Origin: Cryptomeria japonica
Taxonomy: Eukaryota; Streptophyta; Pinopsida; Cupressales; Cupressaceae
Length of the DNA stretch: 64,000 nucleotides
Reading direction: 5' to 3'
Assembly (NCBI RefSeq): GCF_030272615.1
Contig: NC_081405.1
Location: 655,050,920-655,114,919, forward strand
Shown: positions 46,130 to 58,452 of the stretch, in pieces
Position numbering within the stretch: position 1 is the first letter of the stretch
Layout of the letters: every line of letters starts with the position of its first letter
Translations under genes and position numbers: made by a program
Notes under the pieces: generated by a model
Seen by the model: the letters and a program-made list of their open reading frames with translations, nothing else
The model's database searches: none
What the model was told of the DNA's origin: nothing

Positions 46130-46966
46130 GTGGGTTCCTCTTTGTGAATTTTTTTCATCTTTATCTACTTTGCTGACTATCTATATATCCCATAGAGTTT
46201 GGATTCACAAACATTATTAAAAGCTTAAAAAACAATTACAAATGATCAAATTTCTAAATCTCTCACATTATTTACATACTTTTTTGTTTCCCCTTTGTTG
46301 CACCTTAGTTTTATGAGCTCTTCTATGTGAGTTTTTTTTGTCCTTATCTATTTTGATGACTATTTGTAGATGCCAGAGAGTGTTGGCTTCATAGACAGTA
46401 AAAGCTTAAAAAGCAATTACTAGTTATCAAATTTCTAAATATCTCTCACATTATTGGCATACTGTTTTTATTTCCCCTTTATTGCACCTTAGTTTTCTCA
46501 AGCTCTTCTTTGTGAGTTTTTTTCGTCCTTAACTACTTTTCTAACTATCCATAGATCCCATGGACTATTTGGCTTTATAGACATTAAAAAAAGCTTAAAA
46601 GGCAATACTAGTGATCAAATTTTTAAATATCTCACATTATTGACATACTTTTTATTTCCTCTTTGTTGTACCCTAATTTTGTCGGGCTCTTCTTTGTGAG
46701 TTTTTTTCATCCTTAGCTACATTGCTAACTATCCCTAGATCCCACAAACTTTTTGGCTTCATAGACATTATTAAAAACTTAAAAAGCAATCACTAGTTAT
46801 CAAGTTTCTAAATCTCTCTCACATTATTGACATACATTTTTATTTCCCCTTTGTTACACCTTACTTTTGTTGAAACTTTTTTATTAATTTTTTCATTCTT
46901 ATCTACTTTGCTATTATTCATAGATCCCACAAACTATTTGATTTCATAACCATTATTAAAACCATT
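46130..46966 (+). repeat. 184-bp tandem array, about 4.5 units
   Basis: The phrase gtgagttttttt(c/t)(a/g)tcctta recurs at 46144, 46327, 46512, 46696 and, decayed, near 46881. Between these, 'cacattattgacatactttt', 'cccctttgttgcacctta' and 'ttaaaaagcaatcactagt' recur in order. The period is 183-185 bp. The array ends about 360 bp before the immune-receptor start codon. Confidence 0.9.
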
Positions 46967-47250
46967 CAACCACATCCAATCTTTCGAAATTCCTTCCCCA
47001 ATTCCATGGTGGATCCAGTTTCCCAAATTGTTAAAAGGTTTGTCTCACTTCAACAGAACTGATCAATAACGACAACAAATAAACCATTGGTCTCCCCGTC
47101 CTTTTCCGGACTATCCTATGCTAGTGCTTTGCTCTTTCCGCTCTGTAGGCTGTCCCTTCTTATCGTTTTCCAGTACCATGCTTCTGCGCTTCTCCCACGC
47201 TGTTTCCCACTCAAGTCACATCCACTCCATCGACGCGCATTCTTCTCATT

Positions 47251-47256
47251 TATAAA
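47251..47256 (+). promoter_or_regulatory. Candidate TATA box of the TIR-NBS-LRR gene
   Basis: TATAAA lies 69 bp before the start codon in an otherwise GC-richer leader. It is only a candidate. Confidence 0.4.
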
Positions 47257-47324
47257 CAGCTTGAGAACTTCTGGCTTTCCACAACTTCCCTGCTTTCATT
47301 GCTTTTCTGCTTTTATTTCTAGAT

Positions 47325-47905
47325 ATGTCTTGTCGAGTCGAGTCCATGGCATCTACTTCTACCTCTGATTGCCAATCAGAGATTGAGACTACAAATGCTT
47401 TTGATGAAATTGCACCACCATCTACGTCTGCATCTGCAACATCCTCATCAACAATAAAGAAGCCGCCCTGTTCTGTATTTATCAATCATCGGGGCCCTGA
47501 TGTGAAGGAGACGTTGGCCAAAGCTATTTACCATGCCCTTTATGTCAGGGGTATCGCAGCTTTTCTTGATTCCGAGGAGCTTGACTTGGGAGACAAAATC
47601 CCTGCAGCGTTACAAAAGGAAATGAGTAGTGCTTCCCTTCATGTAGCAATTTTCTCCACCGGCTATGCAGACTCGCCCTGGTGTCTTGCGGAGCTTTCCT
47701 TTATGCTCACAACTGGCACACCTATTATTCCTGTTTTCTACCGTGTTGAACCCACCGATCTGCGATGGGTGGAGAAAGGAAAATATGCTGATGCCTTTTC
47801 TAAGCATCAAGAAAAGGATAGATACAGCCCAGAAAAGATCAAGGAATGGAAAGAGGCACTGCAGGAGGTCTCATATTACAAGGGTGAAATCATCAATACC
47901 AATGA
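47325..47905 (+). CDS. TNL exon 1: TIR domain
   Basis: A Ser/Thr-rich N-terminal stretch of about 48 residues precedes the TIR domain (residues 49-185): VFINHRGPDVK, FLDSEELDLGD, SLHVAIFSTGYADSPWCLAE, and IIPVFYRVEPTDLRW. Glu123 in WCLAE is the residue that catalyses NAD cleavage in plant TIR domains, and it is present. The exon ends two bases into a codon; gtaag follows. A second Met at codon 8 is an alternative start. Confidence 0.9.
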
Positions 47906-48912
47906 GTAAGCAACACTTGATTTCTCCTACACTTGTTTATCATGCCTTGACATTTTTTATGCAACACATATTTTCTATATATTTAAGTTTGATATAATCC
48001 TCATTGTTTGCATGGTTACAGAAGAATGTGGATTTCATCAAATTCATACTACTTTTCCATCTCTTTTATTTTGTTAGCAAGATTTTTTTTTTAATGAGGA
48101 AGTGTTTTTTTTTCAAATTATGACAATGTTATCATAATTCAATTGTATTAATTTTTTATCAAATTTATTGATTTATATTTCATAAGTAGTTGCTCATAAG
48201 AATTCATCTCTCATAAAAATGAATGGTCTACTTAGCACTCATAACATCTAAGTGATTTTCATAGAGGTGAAGCATTGGAATTTTCTAGGAGGTCACAAAA
48301 CCCACTATATGCAGCTAAATCTTGATAGAAATACTACAATTTGACTTGATATGAAAAAATACCTCACATTTTTTATCAATTGGTGAACTAAAGAGACTCT
48401 ACAATGAATAATGACTGATAAGACACAACACTTTCTAAAGGTTTTTTGAATGGGATAGCAAGCTAAATGAGCTTGATCTTGGGGAAACTTCATATTAAAT
48501 ATATTTAAATTGGAGTATACTGGAATGGGTGACTTCCAAAGAAGTCCCAATGCTTCATCAATAGATGAAATGAGTATAAAATTCACACTACTAAAAAAAT
48601 ATGGGTCAATGAATTTGACTAAAAAATTAGACTATTGAATCTTGATAACAATATTATATTAGTATTTTCTTTATTAAATAAAGATTTTATAATTTTTATA
48701 GTCTCAAATTAATATTTTAAAAATTTATTGGAGGTAGTACAAAATTTTGTTAAAGATTAATATATTTGTAAATTTTAATTTTTTTTTCTTAATGTAATTC
48801 ACTTTCTCTCAATATTTATAGTTCATCTTATAAATAATTTCACATAAAAATTGATTATTATTTTTTGAAGTTTATTTTAATTTTTTTAAATAAATGTTTC
48901 ACATATATGCAG
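47906..48912 (+). other. TNL intron 1
   Basis: A 1007-bp AT-rich intron from gtaagc to atatgcag. No gene or clear mobile element was found in it. Confidence 0.85.
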
Positions 48913-49999
48913 TGAGGAACGAGAAAAGTTGAAGAATGTTGTAAATCGGGTATTGAAAATGATGAAAGAATCATTAAGTGTAGAAAAATATCCTGTGGGT
49001 CTAGAAAATGCGGTGATGAATCTTGAAAAATTTGTACAGGAATCTGGAAACGAGAGAAGTAAAGTTCAAATTATTGGAATTTGGGGCATGGGTGGTGCTG
49101 GAAAAACCACACTTGCAAAAAAGTTTTATAATGAAAAGTGTTCCAATGTTGATAGTTCTAGTTTTGTTCATAATATTAGAAACGCTGCAGCAAAAAATGA
49201 GTTGCATAAAAAACAAAAAATTTTGTTGAAGGACCTTGGTGTTGCCAATATACCAGATTTTGATGATATAGAAAAAGGTATGGAGATTCTCTCTAGCCGA
49301 TTGAGATCTATTTGTGTACTTATCATCTTGGATGATGTGGATTCTCTAACTCAATTAGATGCTTTGCTACCCATGAAAGATAGCCTTAAACGAGATAGTT
49401 TGATCCTTGTTACAACACGGGAAAGCGAAGTCCTTAAACATTGGAGCATCTCTTCCATTTATAAAATAGAACCAATGGATCCTATTTATGCCAAAGAACT
49501 TTTTTGCTGGCATGCATTTTTACAACCCTCTCCAAGCTCAGGATTTGAAGAACTTGCTACAAAGTTCACAAAATCTTGCAATGGACTTCCTTTGTCTTTA
49601 AAGGTACTTGGAAGTCAGCTTTATTGCCACTCTAGCAAAGAAGTTTGGGAAGATCTATGGAATAAGATCTCTAAAATATTGCCTCGTGATATAAAAAATA
49701 AGCTGCGAGTGAGCTATGATGCATTAGATGATGAAGAGAAACAAATGTTCTTAGATGTGGCTTGTTTTTTTATTGGAGAAGATTACATGAAAGCTATTGT
49801 CGTATGGCAAGAATCAGACTGGAGTGGTTTGTACAGCTGGGAAAGACTTGTGAATAAATGTCTTGTCGAACTTGACAATGACAATTGTATAAAAATGCAT
49901 GACCACCTAAGAGATTTAGGAAGGGAAATTGCAAATACTCAATCACCATGCCGTCTATGGTCTCCGAATCAGATTACAACCATTCAGAAACAAGACCAG
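48913..49999 (+). CDS. TNL exon 2: NB-ARC domain
   Basis: This carries the complete nucleotide-binding switch: P-loop GMGGAGKTT (residues 252-260, Lys258), kinase-2 LIILDDVD (330-337), the SLILVTTRE RNBS-B motif, CNGLPL (416-421), FLDVACFF (RNBS-D) and the MHD motif (522-524). All motifs are intact, so nucleotide binding should be normal. The donor site is gtaatg. Confidence 0.92.
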
Positions 50000-50091
50000 G
50001 TAATGCTTTCTTATAGAAATCATGGCATATAAATTTATATGTCTAACGTCTTATATTTTAAGTCTATTGATTTTGCCTTTTTCTAATCCAG

Positions 50092-50388
50092 ATTCGAGGA
50101 ATGATATTGAATGCTGCAAATAAGGAGGTGCATAAACTTCCTGATTTCCTCTTAAATACAAGAGGACCTTTCCTTTGTTTTCCCTCAAGAACAACAAGAC
50201 CTTTCTCTCTTGAAATAAAAGTATTTTTGTTTGAAGGGGACCACAGGGACAAATTACCCATTGCCAAGTTTTCAAGAAAGTTGGCGTGGCTTAGCTGTAC
50301 TGAAATTGCTGATAGAAATCTTCCTTTAAGAGTTTTAGAATTACATGATTGTGGGAAGTTAAAAGGCTTGTGGAAGGATGGGCCGGAA
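50092..50388 (+). CDS. TNL exon 3: NB-ARC to LRR linker
   Basis: 99 codons in phase, starting IRGMILNAANKEVHKLPD and ending at LWKDGPE. The exon structure, one short exon between the NB-ARC exon and the large LRR exon, is the usual TNL layout. The first LRR-like phrase (LRVLELHDCGKLKGL) lies at its end. Confidence 0.85.
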
Positions 50389-50492
50389 GTAAGTAACTTT
50401 GCTCTACCGTTTACGTTCCAATCTATAATTTGAAATTGAATTAGTAATTGCTCTATATTTTTCCCTGTAACCAAATTGAAAAATCGTTGCAG

Positions 50493-51596
50493 GCTCCGAA
50501 GCAGTTAAGAGTGTTGATTGTCGATCATTGCTCTAAATTACGTAGAATTCCAAAGTCCATAAAACTCCTCAAGAATTTGAAACAGATGTCCCTGATTAGG
50601 TCCGACAACTTAAAGGGTCTTCCAGAGCAATTTTGTTGTCTTGAATCGCTGGAGCATCTGCAGTTAGTATGGTGTAGAAACCTATCCTCTCTGCCTGGAT
50701 GCTTTGGTGAATTGAGAAACCTTCGACATCTAAATTTGAGTTATTCTTTGGAATTGAGGATGTTGCCGGATTCATTTAAACAGCTGAAGTTGCTGCAGCA
50801 TCTTAATTTATCTGGGTGTTCTAGGCTGGCTATACAACGAGACATCATGGAAAACATGACAAAGTTGGAGTATTTGAATTTCAATGGTTGTGGCGACTTG
50901 AAAGAGTTGCCTACTCACATCACAAATCAGATCAACTTGAGGGAGCTATATTCAGAGTGTCACTCTTTAAGGAAGCTCCCAATGGACATTGGTCAACTCA
51001 GCAAGTTGAGAGTGATGAAGATTGCATCACAAGTATTACCGGAGTCTTTCTGGGATCTCAATCATTAAGAGCATTTGTTATTACAAAATTTAGAAGTGGA
51101 GTGTTCACCATTATCATTTAAGCAACTGATTGATCTTCAAACTCTGGAAATTGGCTGTTCCCAACTCAGGGTATTGGATTTTGGGAGGGGGCCATCTACT
51201 TCTCCGTTGTGCCACCTAGAGAAGATAATTCTATTCAAGACAGAAGTGGAGAAGATTTCAATTTTTGAAGAATGTTGTCCACACCTGAAAATTTTTACAG
51301 TTCGGGTCAGTTCCCGTTTAAGGGAGGTCGACGCCCTACCAACAACAGTGGAGAAAATAGAAATTGAGGACTGTCCAGAATTAGATACGCTTCCAAGTTT
51401 TTCAAAATCAGCTTCTCTGAAAGTACTTAAACTAAGAAAGTGCAACAAAATGGACAAGATAGAAGGTTTACAGCACTGCTCAGCATTGCAGGAGTTGGTG
51501 GTAGAAAATATTTGCTGGGGGGTGCCGGTTGTAGAGAGTTTGCAAATCCTAGGAAAGAAAAGAGCAGCTCTTGAGCCTTCCACTCCAAAGATAGAG
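50493..51596 (+). CDS. TNL exon 4: leucine-rich repeats, interrupted by TAA at 51066
   Basis: 368 codons with repeated LRR units such as LKNLKQMSLIRSDNLKGLPE, LRNLRHLNLSYSLELRMLPD and LKLLQHLNLSGCSRL. Around codon 847 the reading is DLNH-stop-EHLLLQNLE. The downstream repeats, up to LQELVVENICWG, remain in frame and well formed. The receptor's ligand-sensing part would therefore be cut to about half. Confidence 0.88.
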
Positions 51597-51679
51597 GTAA
51601 TAACTGTTTTTAGAAATAAAGAATTCTAATTATTTTCATCATTTATGTTGCATTATGCTTAATTTTACTATGTGGTCAG

Positions 51680-52195
51680 AAACAGAAGTGGCCAGGAGAA
51701 ATAATAATATGTGCAAAAGCAGTCCCTGGTACGGGGTCAATTTTAAACGCTCCGGACTTTCCCAATCTCTCTGTCCTCTCCTTTGTGAACAAGGACGTCC
51801 CTTATGTGAATTCTCCTAACAGATGCTTGTGGGATGCCCCCTTGGTGGATTCCCGGTTCCCTCCCTTAACAGTGGAAGCGCGAGGAAAGTGTTCGTTGGA
51901 CAATGAGAATACCACAATGCTATGTTTAGTTATCAATTGTGTCTCTCAAAGTATGACATTGGAGATCGAGCGAAGGCAGCCTGAAAGGTTTTGGCAACAT
52001 GCAGTTGAGATGGAACAGGGTAAATGGATATGGATAGGTGTCTTCTCACCCATAAGGTCTGGAGAGAAATTCTGCATGTGGGATTCCTGCATCTCTTCTT
52101 CAACTCAACGCAGTAAAGTGGAAACGGGATTGCTATTGAAGGGAGAAGAATCTAATGTTGTGGAGGCTTTCAACCGCATAGTAGCACGTCTGTGA
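51680..52195 (+). CDS. TNL exon 5: C-terminal domain
   Basis: 171 residues after the acceptor tggtcag, beginning KQKWPGEIIICAKAVPGTGS and ending FNRIVARL. Its position and size match the post-LRR (C-JID-like) domain of TNL proteins, a beta-sandwich used in recognition. No damage is seen, but it lies beyond the exon-4 stop. Confidence 0.8.
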   Translation, partial: KQKWPGEIIICAKAVPGTGSILNAPDFPNLSVLSFVNKDVPYVNSPNRCLWDAPLVDSRFPPLTVEARGKCSLDNENTTMLCLVINCVSQSMTLEIERRQPERFWQHAVEMEQGKWIWIGVFSPIRSGEKFCMWDSCISSSTQRSKVETGLLLKGEESNVVEAFNRIVARL

Positions 52196-52459
52196 AATTG
52201 ATATTATTGTGAAATAAATTGACACTTTTAGTAATTAATATTATTATAGAAGTAAAAGCCAATAATTGAAAATTTGCTTTATTCATGGACATAATTTGGA
52301 AGACCAGGAATCCAAATTTGAAGGCCCATTTTGTTGTTTGGAGGACGTTTAAGGTTTATCTTCAAAGAAACATCCAGTTCACTGCTTGGGAGGTGTGGTT
52401 TCTAAGTTCATAGTTCCAGTTTGCTGCTACGAAGTGCAAAATCAAAGTGTGTATATTCA

Positions 52460-52695
52460 GACCGTATGGGTATGCTTGTATTGTCATTTTGAGGCCATTT
52501 GGTCATCTGGGTATTGTTGATATTGATCATATATTGATGTCCACACTCTATTAAATCTGAAAGTTATTTCCATTAGATCGTATGGGTATGCTTGTATTGT
52601 CATTTTGAGGACATTTGGCCATCTGGGTATTGTCGATATTGATCATATATCGATGTCCACACTCTGTATTTAATCTGAAAGTTATCTCCATTTCT
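52460..52695 (+). repeat. 116-bp tandem duplication after the TNL gene
   Basis: Copies start at 52460 and 52576 (g-accgtatgggtatgc / g-atcgtatgggtatgc) and match almost base for base to 'gaaagttat(t/c)tcc'. This is a recent local duplication. Confidence 0.85.
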
Positions 52696-53849
52696 GCATA
52701 TTTTAAATATTGAGCATTTGGGTGTCATTCTCTTTATATCATTGTTGCAAAAATTATCTATTGCATTATCTATTTCTGTATTGTGGTTTATCTTCCAAAA
52801 CTTCATAATGAGCATTCGGAATACAAACACAAATCAGAAAATTCAGAAACGAGGGTGTATGTTACAAGTACATCTAGAGTATATTGACCAATGACTTAGA
52901 GAATACAGTTAGCAATAATGGCTTTAACTTTGGCCTGGGATGCGTTGGTACTGGTTCTTGAATGTCGGTGCAATTTAGTGCATTTTTTATTACCAATTTG
53001 TTTGCTTAGTTAAAAATGCATGTTCTGAAAATCCATTACACATACATATGTATCCATGTGTTTGACCCTATATTTTGCATACATTCTATTTGGAATCAAG
53101 ATATATTTGTCTGTCATTGCTTTTGAATCTTTGTCCCAGAAGTTAAGTGTGTAGCAATGTAAATCAAAATTGTAAAATTCCGGTATGTGCACATCACATA
53201 CACCTGACCCTGATATAGCTTGATTTAGAAAATGGCATATCTGTTTGCTTACGCACACCTCCTAGCGATTATGAAATTTTCAGTTTATATTCTAGTATGT
53301 ATTTTAGTGATCCGTTTGTAAGATACAGTCAATGAATATTGAATTGGGGTTAATCAACTTCTCTTAAACTACTTCACTTCGTTTCTGGCAATGGGCTTTC
53401 TTTTTGTGTATCTACATTAAGGGATTGACACTAAAGATCCTTTGGTAAGAACTATTCTATATGATTTTTTTGGAACAGTTATAAAAAGTAAGGTGATATA
53501 AACTATGTTGCATGTGTAGGTACAATTGCTTGGAAAGGTCATGAATACTTAGAGAATGCATACCTAAGATGAAGTCAGCTGCTTCAATGGAGATCAGGAA
53601 TAGGTCTGAATTCAACATGGGAGAGTTAGACAAAGGGTCAATCTTTAATGGCAGCGATCAAAGGCAGTGATTAAAGTCTCCAAACAATATTCATGAAGGA
53701 GATTAATAAGCAGAGATTTATATAAATGACAGATTTCAAAGGACAACAATCAAGTAAAAGATTAACAAAGGAAGCAACGATTCTATGATCAAATATAGAA
53801 ATACAACTAATGATTAAGATTGAAGCGATTTCTCTAAATTATAATGTCT
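52696..53849. other. Intergenic, nothing recognised
   Basis: No supported gene or mobile element is seen. Confidence 0.5.
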
Positions 53850-54000
53850 CCAAATTATAAATACCAAAAAAAAATTCTAGATCACAATTCTTAATTGAAA
53901 CAAGGTAGGGTTAGAGATACCTTTCCAAATTATAAATACCAAAAAAAATTTCTAGATCACAATTCTTAATTGAAAAAAGGTAGGGTTAGAGATACCTTTC
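53850..54000 (+). repeat. 75-bp tandem duplication
   Basis: Two nearly identical units start 'ccaaattataaatacc' at 53850 and 53925, both running to 'gggttagagatacctttc'. Confidence 0.85.
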
Positions 54001-54119
54001 ATTTTGATTGAGACCCTACAAACAAGTTAGAAATCATTCATAATCATAATTTATAAAATAGATCTCTTTAATTAGAAAACAACAAGAACATATATTAAAA
54101 GTATAGATCTAATCACAAG

Positions 54120-54965
54120 ATTGCTTAAATCATTTTGGGAAGCATCGACCATAGAAGAGCTAAGATAGGGTGACTCGATGGGTTGTTGTAGAGATCCTCT
54201 ACCCAAGGCCCAAGAATGGACCTTATCCCCCTTGGCCTCATGTGGCCCGCAACATCCATATGAGGTGTAATACCTAGTGAGGTGTCCTATAGCCGTTCCC
54301 CTCAATCTTGCCACCCCTATCCTACTTTTCATGATTGAGCTTTCTTAATGCATTCATTTACCATGATAGAGAGCACAAGGAGCATTCACAATAGGGTGCC
54401 CTAGAAGTTCATCCTTTCTAAGCCCAAAGGCAATACCCTTTGTACCCCTTTGGCATCATGAGACTCCTCGGCCATATACCATGAGGTGGAATACCTAGAA
54501 GATAACCCCAACACTATTCCCCTACTTGAAATCCTCTATCCCTCTATCATGGTTGGGAAACATTCAGAATACATGTAGGTATACATTTTTCATGAAATAA
54601 ACCAATTGCAAAATATTACTAATCAGAATTATATTTATTATAATAGATATGAGCAATCATATTAGAAATATAATTAATCGTAAATATGTATATATATATG
54701 CATTGAAAATACATACCAACTACAATAACCGAACGGACTGCTTAAATATAAAACCACTACTTCCTTATACATAACAAATAGTTGTTTATTAATATTGAAT
54801 ATGTCATCTCTGCTTTTGTAATATAATCGCTACTCTACATATATTGTTGTGTATTGATATGTTAGTATTTTGCTTCCTTTTTTATCTGATGGAATTATAT
54901 CAAGGCAAGGCCATGACAATCTGCCCTTCCCGAAATTGCTTGTCCTCAAGAAATCGTCATTTTAA
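54120..54965 (-). mobile_element. Probable decayed Gypsy 3' end and LTR, low confidence
   Basis: The minus strand at about 54915-54955 reads like the end of a Gypsy polyprotein and its purine tract (ttgaggacaagcaatttcgg, then gaagggcagattgtcatggc). On the left, two diverged copies of a roughly 230-bp block (about 54165-54350 and 54395-54560) share 'cctcatg', 'gaggtg(t/g)aatacctag' and 'ttcccct'. These fit an LTR remnant, but no LTR pair or primer site can be shown. Confidence 0.35.
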
Positions 54966-56448
54966 TTAAATCTTCTCAATACGAGGATCCCTAACTAACC
55001 CTTGAAGATTTGTACTCTTAAGACAGGTTTTCTCTCATCAATTGTATAATTGTCTTGGTTGGTCTTATGGATATCTTTTGATACAAGCAAGGGTGAACTT
55101 CTTGTCTATTGAGAAGAAGATTAGAAGCATGACATGCATCTATGACCTCAATTGTGATATGACCATGTTGACTATGCCCTAAAATGGAGAACTTTAGGAA
55201 TTAGTTCACTGAATCTCATTGTTTATATGGTAGTCGTACCCTAAAACAATTGTTTGGAAGAGAGTAAAATGCTTTAACATTTGTAAAGAATCTTGATATC
55301 ATGATAGATGAATATGTTTAGTCATATTCACAATGTGTGATAGGCAGTTAGAGAATAGAAGATCTTTTAGTAAATGGAGTTAAGTACTACTTATGACTGC
55401 GGAAGTGATTTTGTGAAAATCGCAAACAATAGTTTTACTCCATTATTACATATTGTTCATGAGAGGAATACAAAAATGTCTAAATTTGTTGCTTTATAAG
55501 TTGTTGGAGGAATATGTCTAAGTCATTAGTTAAGACATTTGGTGGGATAAATTTCTCAAATACATATAAAGGTTGTATTCGTAGAATGTGAAAGATGTTT
55601 GATCTTGATTAAATAGGTCTAGATGAAAATATGAAAAGGCTAAAGATAGCTATACTTAACTTGGCGTCAATAATTAGAGTATGTATCTTGAACCCTTAAC
55701 ATTGGAAAGTGATTAGTCAATGAGAAATTCCAGTTGATAGTGTGAATATCACTGATATCATAGTTACTAAATAGAAGTGAACTTAATGAATAAGATTTCA
55801 ATTTCTTAATTATGACCCCCTTTTTGCCATTCAGTTTGTATGCATGTACAGATTGTTATGGTTTGATATTGATGTATTGGTAAACTTAGGTGGTAGATTG
55901 AGATTAAATGTATCATGAATATATTGAATGGCTAAACACATTTCCTTTCTTCTTTGATGATAATTTATATGAAAATTTCTATACTCATCAAGTTCTTATA
56001 CTATTGCTTCATTATTTGAGCAATTGTACTCTCACGCATTATTCCTTCCTATAGGTTTTCATAGTATCGGCGTGTTTCAATAATCCCTATGTTCTCCTTC
56101 CCATGTTATTATGAGTATGAGACTCATGTTTGTCAAAAGAAGGGCCTTGGTGATTTAAAACGTGCGCCTCATTTAGAATATAGTTCTTGAACATTTATAA
56201 GTACTCATAAAGCATACTCATGGAATAACCAAGCATACTCAAAGAAGGCACACACACATGAAGTAATCATGTTGAAACATATAAGATATAAAGCATCCAT
56301 TCAACACAAAAAACATTCATTCTCAAAACAAATGAAACAATTGCATAAGATACAAAGCACATCCATGGATGAAGCATGGACATAAAGACATGGAAGGCAT
56401 GAAGCATGAAGCATAAAAAATTTGTAAGACATTAAGCATCCATGTAGG
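54966..56448. other. Intergenic, nothing recognised
   Basis: AT-rich sequence with stops in all frames. A CAT/AAG-rich stretch (56250-56440) directly precedes element B copy 3. Confidence 0.45.
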
Positions 56449-57707
56449 TGTAAAGCGGAAAAATCGAACCCTAGTTGTTCTCCCCTCCCCAACTCCAAGG
56501 AGAGAGAAGGGAGAGTCACTTGGGTTGATGGTTTTCACTTGGGGGATACTTTACATTCAAAAGAGGGGTTGAAACCCACAAGATCCAATCCCACGCAATG
56601 CAAGATTGGATTCTAGATGAGTTTCAAGGGGTAAGACATCAAGGATACCCTCTTTTGTAAAGAATGTAGATAGAAAGATTGACTTAGGAATTCATGTAAA
56701 GTAGGAAAGATTCGCTTATAAACAGAGATAGGGATATGGGATGAAGCTGCGGACCTGGAATTAGCAGTAAAATGTTGAGACGGTGCTGTTCTGCAAATTT
56801 GAGCGAAATTTGACGGGACGATGGCGCCCGACGTGCACACGGTCCTCCGAAAAATCCGTGAAACGAAGGGGGATCTGTTCGTCTCTGCACAAGGATTCCA
56901 GATCTTCAATTACAGCTGCGTACCTGCAACCTACACACAGAAAAGAGAGGATGATTGGGGGGTTAGGGATGAGGGGTTTGCCTTTAGGTCAAACCCCGGT
57001 TTTGGAATTAACCAAGAAATGAGAATGCTGTAAATGTAAATGTTTGTAATGTAAACAAGTACTGATACCTTGTTGTAAGAATGTTTGTATTCTTACATGC
57101 GAAGGTGTAATGTATGTAGTATGTAATGTGTTGTAAGTGATCTCCTCTTCAATGGTTGAATCCTTGTCTTGAATGCAACACTTAGCCTTGAATGGAGACT
57201 TAGAATGATCAATTGCTTGAAGGAATGCTTGAATGCTTGAATGCTTGAATGTTTGAATATCGTTTCCGCCTTGCTCACATATATGTGTCCTCCTCCTTTT
57301 GAGAGGGGAAATGTAGTTTATATACTTGTCAATTAGGGCTGATAGACTGATTTTCCTGACCTTAGGCCGACCAAGAAACAATATTTTCCAATTTGCAAAC
57401 TTAAAGACCCAAAACCCCATAAGAGACTGGGCCCAAAATAGGGCCAGGGACTAGGGCGCTGGGCGCCATGGTCCTGGGGGACCAGGGCACTGGGCGCCCT
57501 AGTCCTGAAGGACCAGGGCGCTGGGCGCCATGGTCCCACCTCCCGGGACAGCAGGGTGCAAGGAGGATCAGGCCAGGGTGCTGAGAAATGCAGTTTTTGG
57601 TGTCATGAACAAGTTTCGGGGTCTCCATTCAGGTTCCGTGTTGCATCGCCATCGTGAAGACCCAAATGCAGTCGAAATTGCAAGTGTCGCAATTTTAGGA
57701 CGCTACA
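56449..57707 (-). mobile_element. 3' LTR of element B copy 3
   Basis: This is 1259 bp, with ends TGTAGCGTCC...CGCTTTACA in element sense. It has all three palindromic 31-bp-spaced units (57450, 57481, 57512) and a TATA box at 57318-57325. Confidence 0.9.
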
Positions 57708-58452
57708 TTTAGCCCCCACTTTAGCGGGAGTATAAGCGTACGCCAATACTTCTGGTAAAGTACAAGGAAATAACATTGAAAAACTTTCACCACGTCAAGG
57801 AGGCAAGATACATCAAGCCCCCAGTGGACCAAGGATCTTACGAATTCGATTGACAAAGTAAAAGGGAAGATCACGAGGGAGAACCATGACTGTCAGTAGT
57901 AAGGTTCCCTCACTATGAGTCATGTAAGAAAGATATCAAAAATTTTCAAGGCAAAGCTAAATTTGTCAAGAAATTTTCAAGTATCTTGAAAAGATATGGA
58001 CGGGATGTATGCCCCCCTATGTTAAAGCGATCGCACATGCCTCACCGGGGGTGATTTCTTTAAGGTAGTGATACATATAAGAATGAGAAGGGAAAGGAGC
58101 ACGTTATCACAAGGATTTAGCCCCCAAGTGTGAGATAAGCCCAAGGATAATATACACAAAACACAAAGCACAAGGTGACTTCGCTTTCCTCAGGGTCAGT
58201 ATGTTGTATGATAATTCATGTATATCATATGTATGTATGCATAATTGTTCTTCATTCCCCAATCAAGGAAGCTCACCTAGAAGAAGGGAACACATGTGTC
58301 TTTTGAGTCAACATGAGAGAGACCAAAAGAGATCTCAATGCTTTGCATCGTCCTCAAGTAGACAACACTAAGGACAACAAATAGAAGAATGAGAATAACA
58401 CATAGAAGAAGTAACAAAAGAGAGGAGGAGAGAATCTGCTATGCTAATGAAA
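57708..58452 (-). other. Region between gag and the 3' LTR of copy 3
   Basis: It contains the polypurine tract (element sense taaagtgggggctaaa at about 57708-57723). The rest matches 24624-25366 and has no gene. Confidence 0.6.

Larger units (their letters stand above)
47325..52195 (+). pseudogene. TIR-NBS-LRR immune receptor gene, five exons, one in-frame stop in the LRR
   Basis: Exons: 47325-47905, 48913-49999, 50092-50388, 50493-51596, 51680-52195. All four introns have GT...AG ends and keep the frame. The model has 1194 codons: TIR domain, NB-ARC ATPase, leucine-rich repeats and a C-terminal extension typical of TNL receptors. These intracellular receptors sense pathogen effectors and signal through TIR enzymatic activity. 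The only lesion seen is TAA at 51066-51068 (codon 847), mid-LRR; the frame stays open through the rest of exon 4 and exon 5. It could be a recent null allele, a truncated receptor of 846 residues, or a sequencing error. The TIR wording (FINHRGPDVK) looks conifer-like. Confidence 0.9.
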
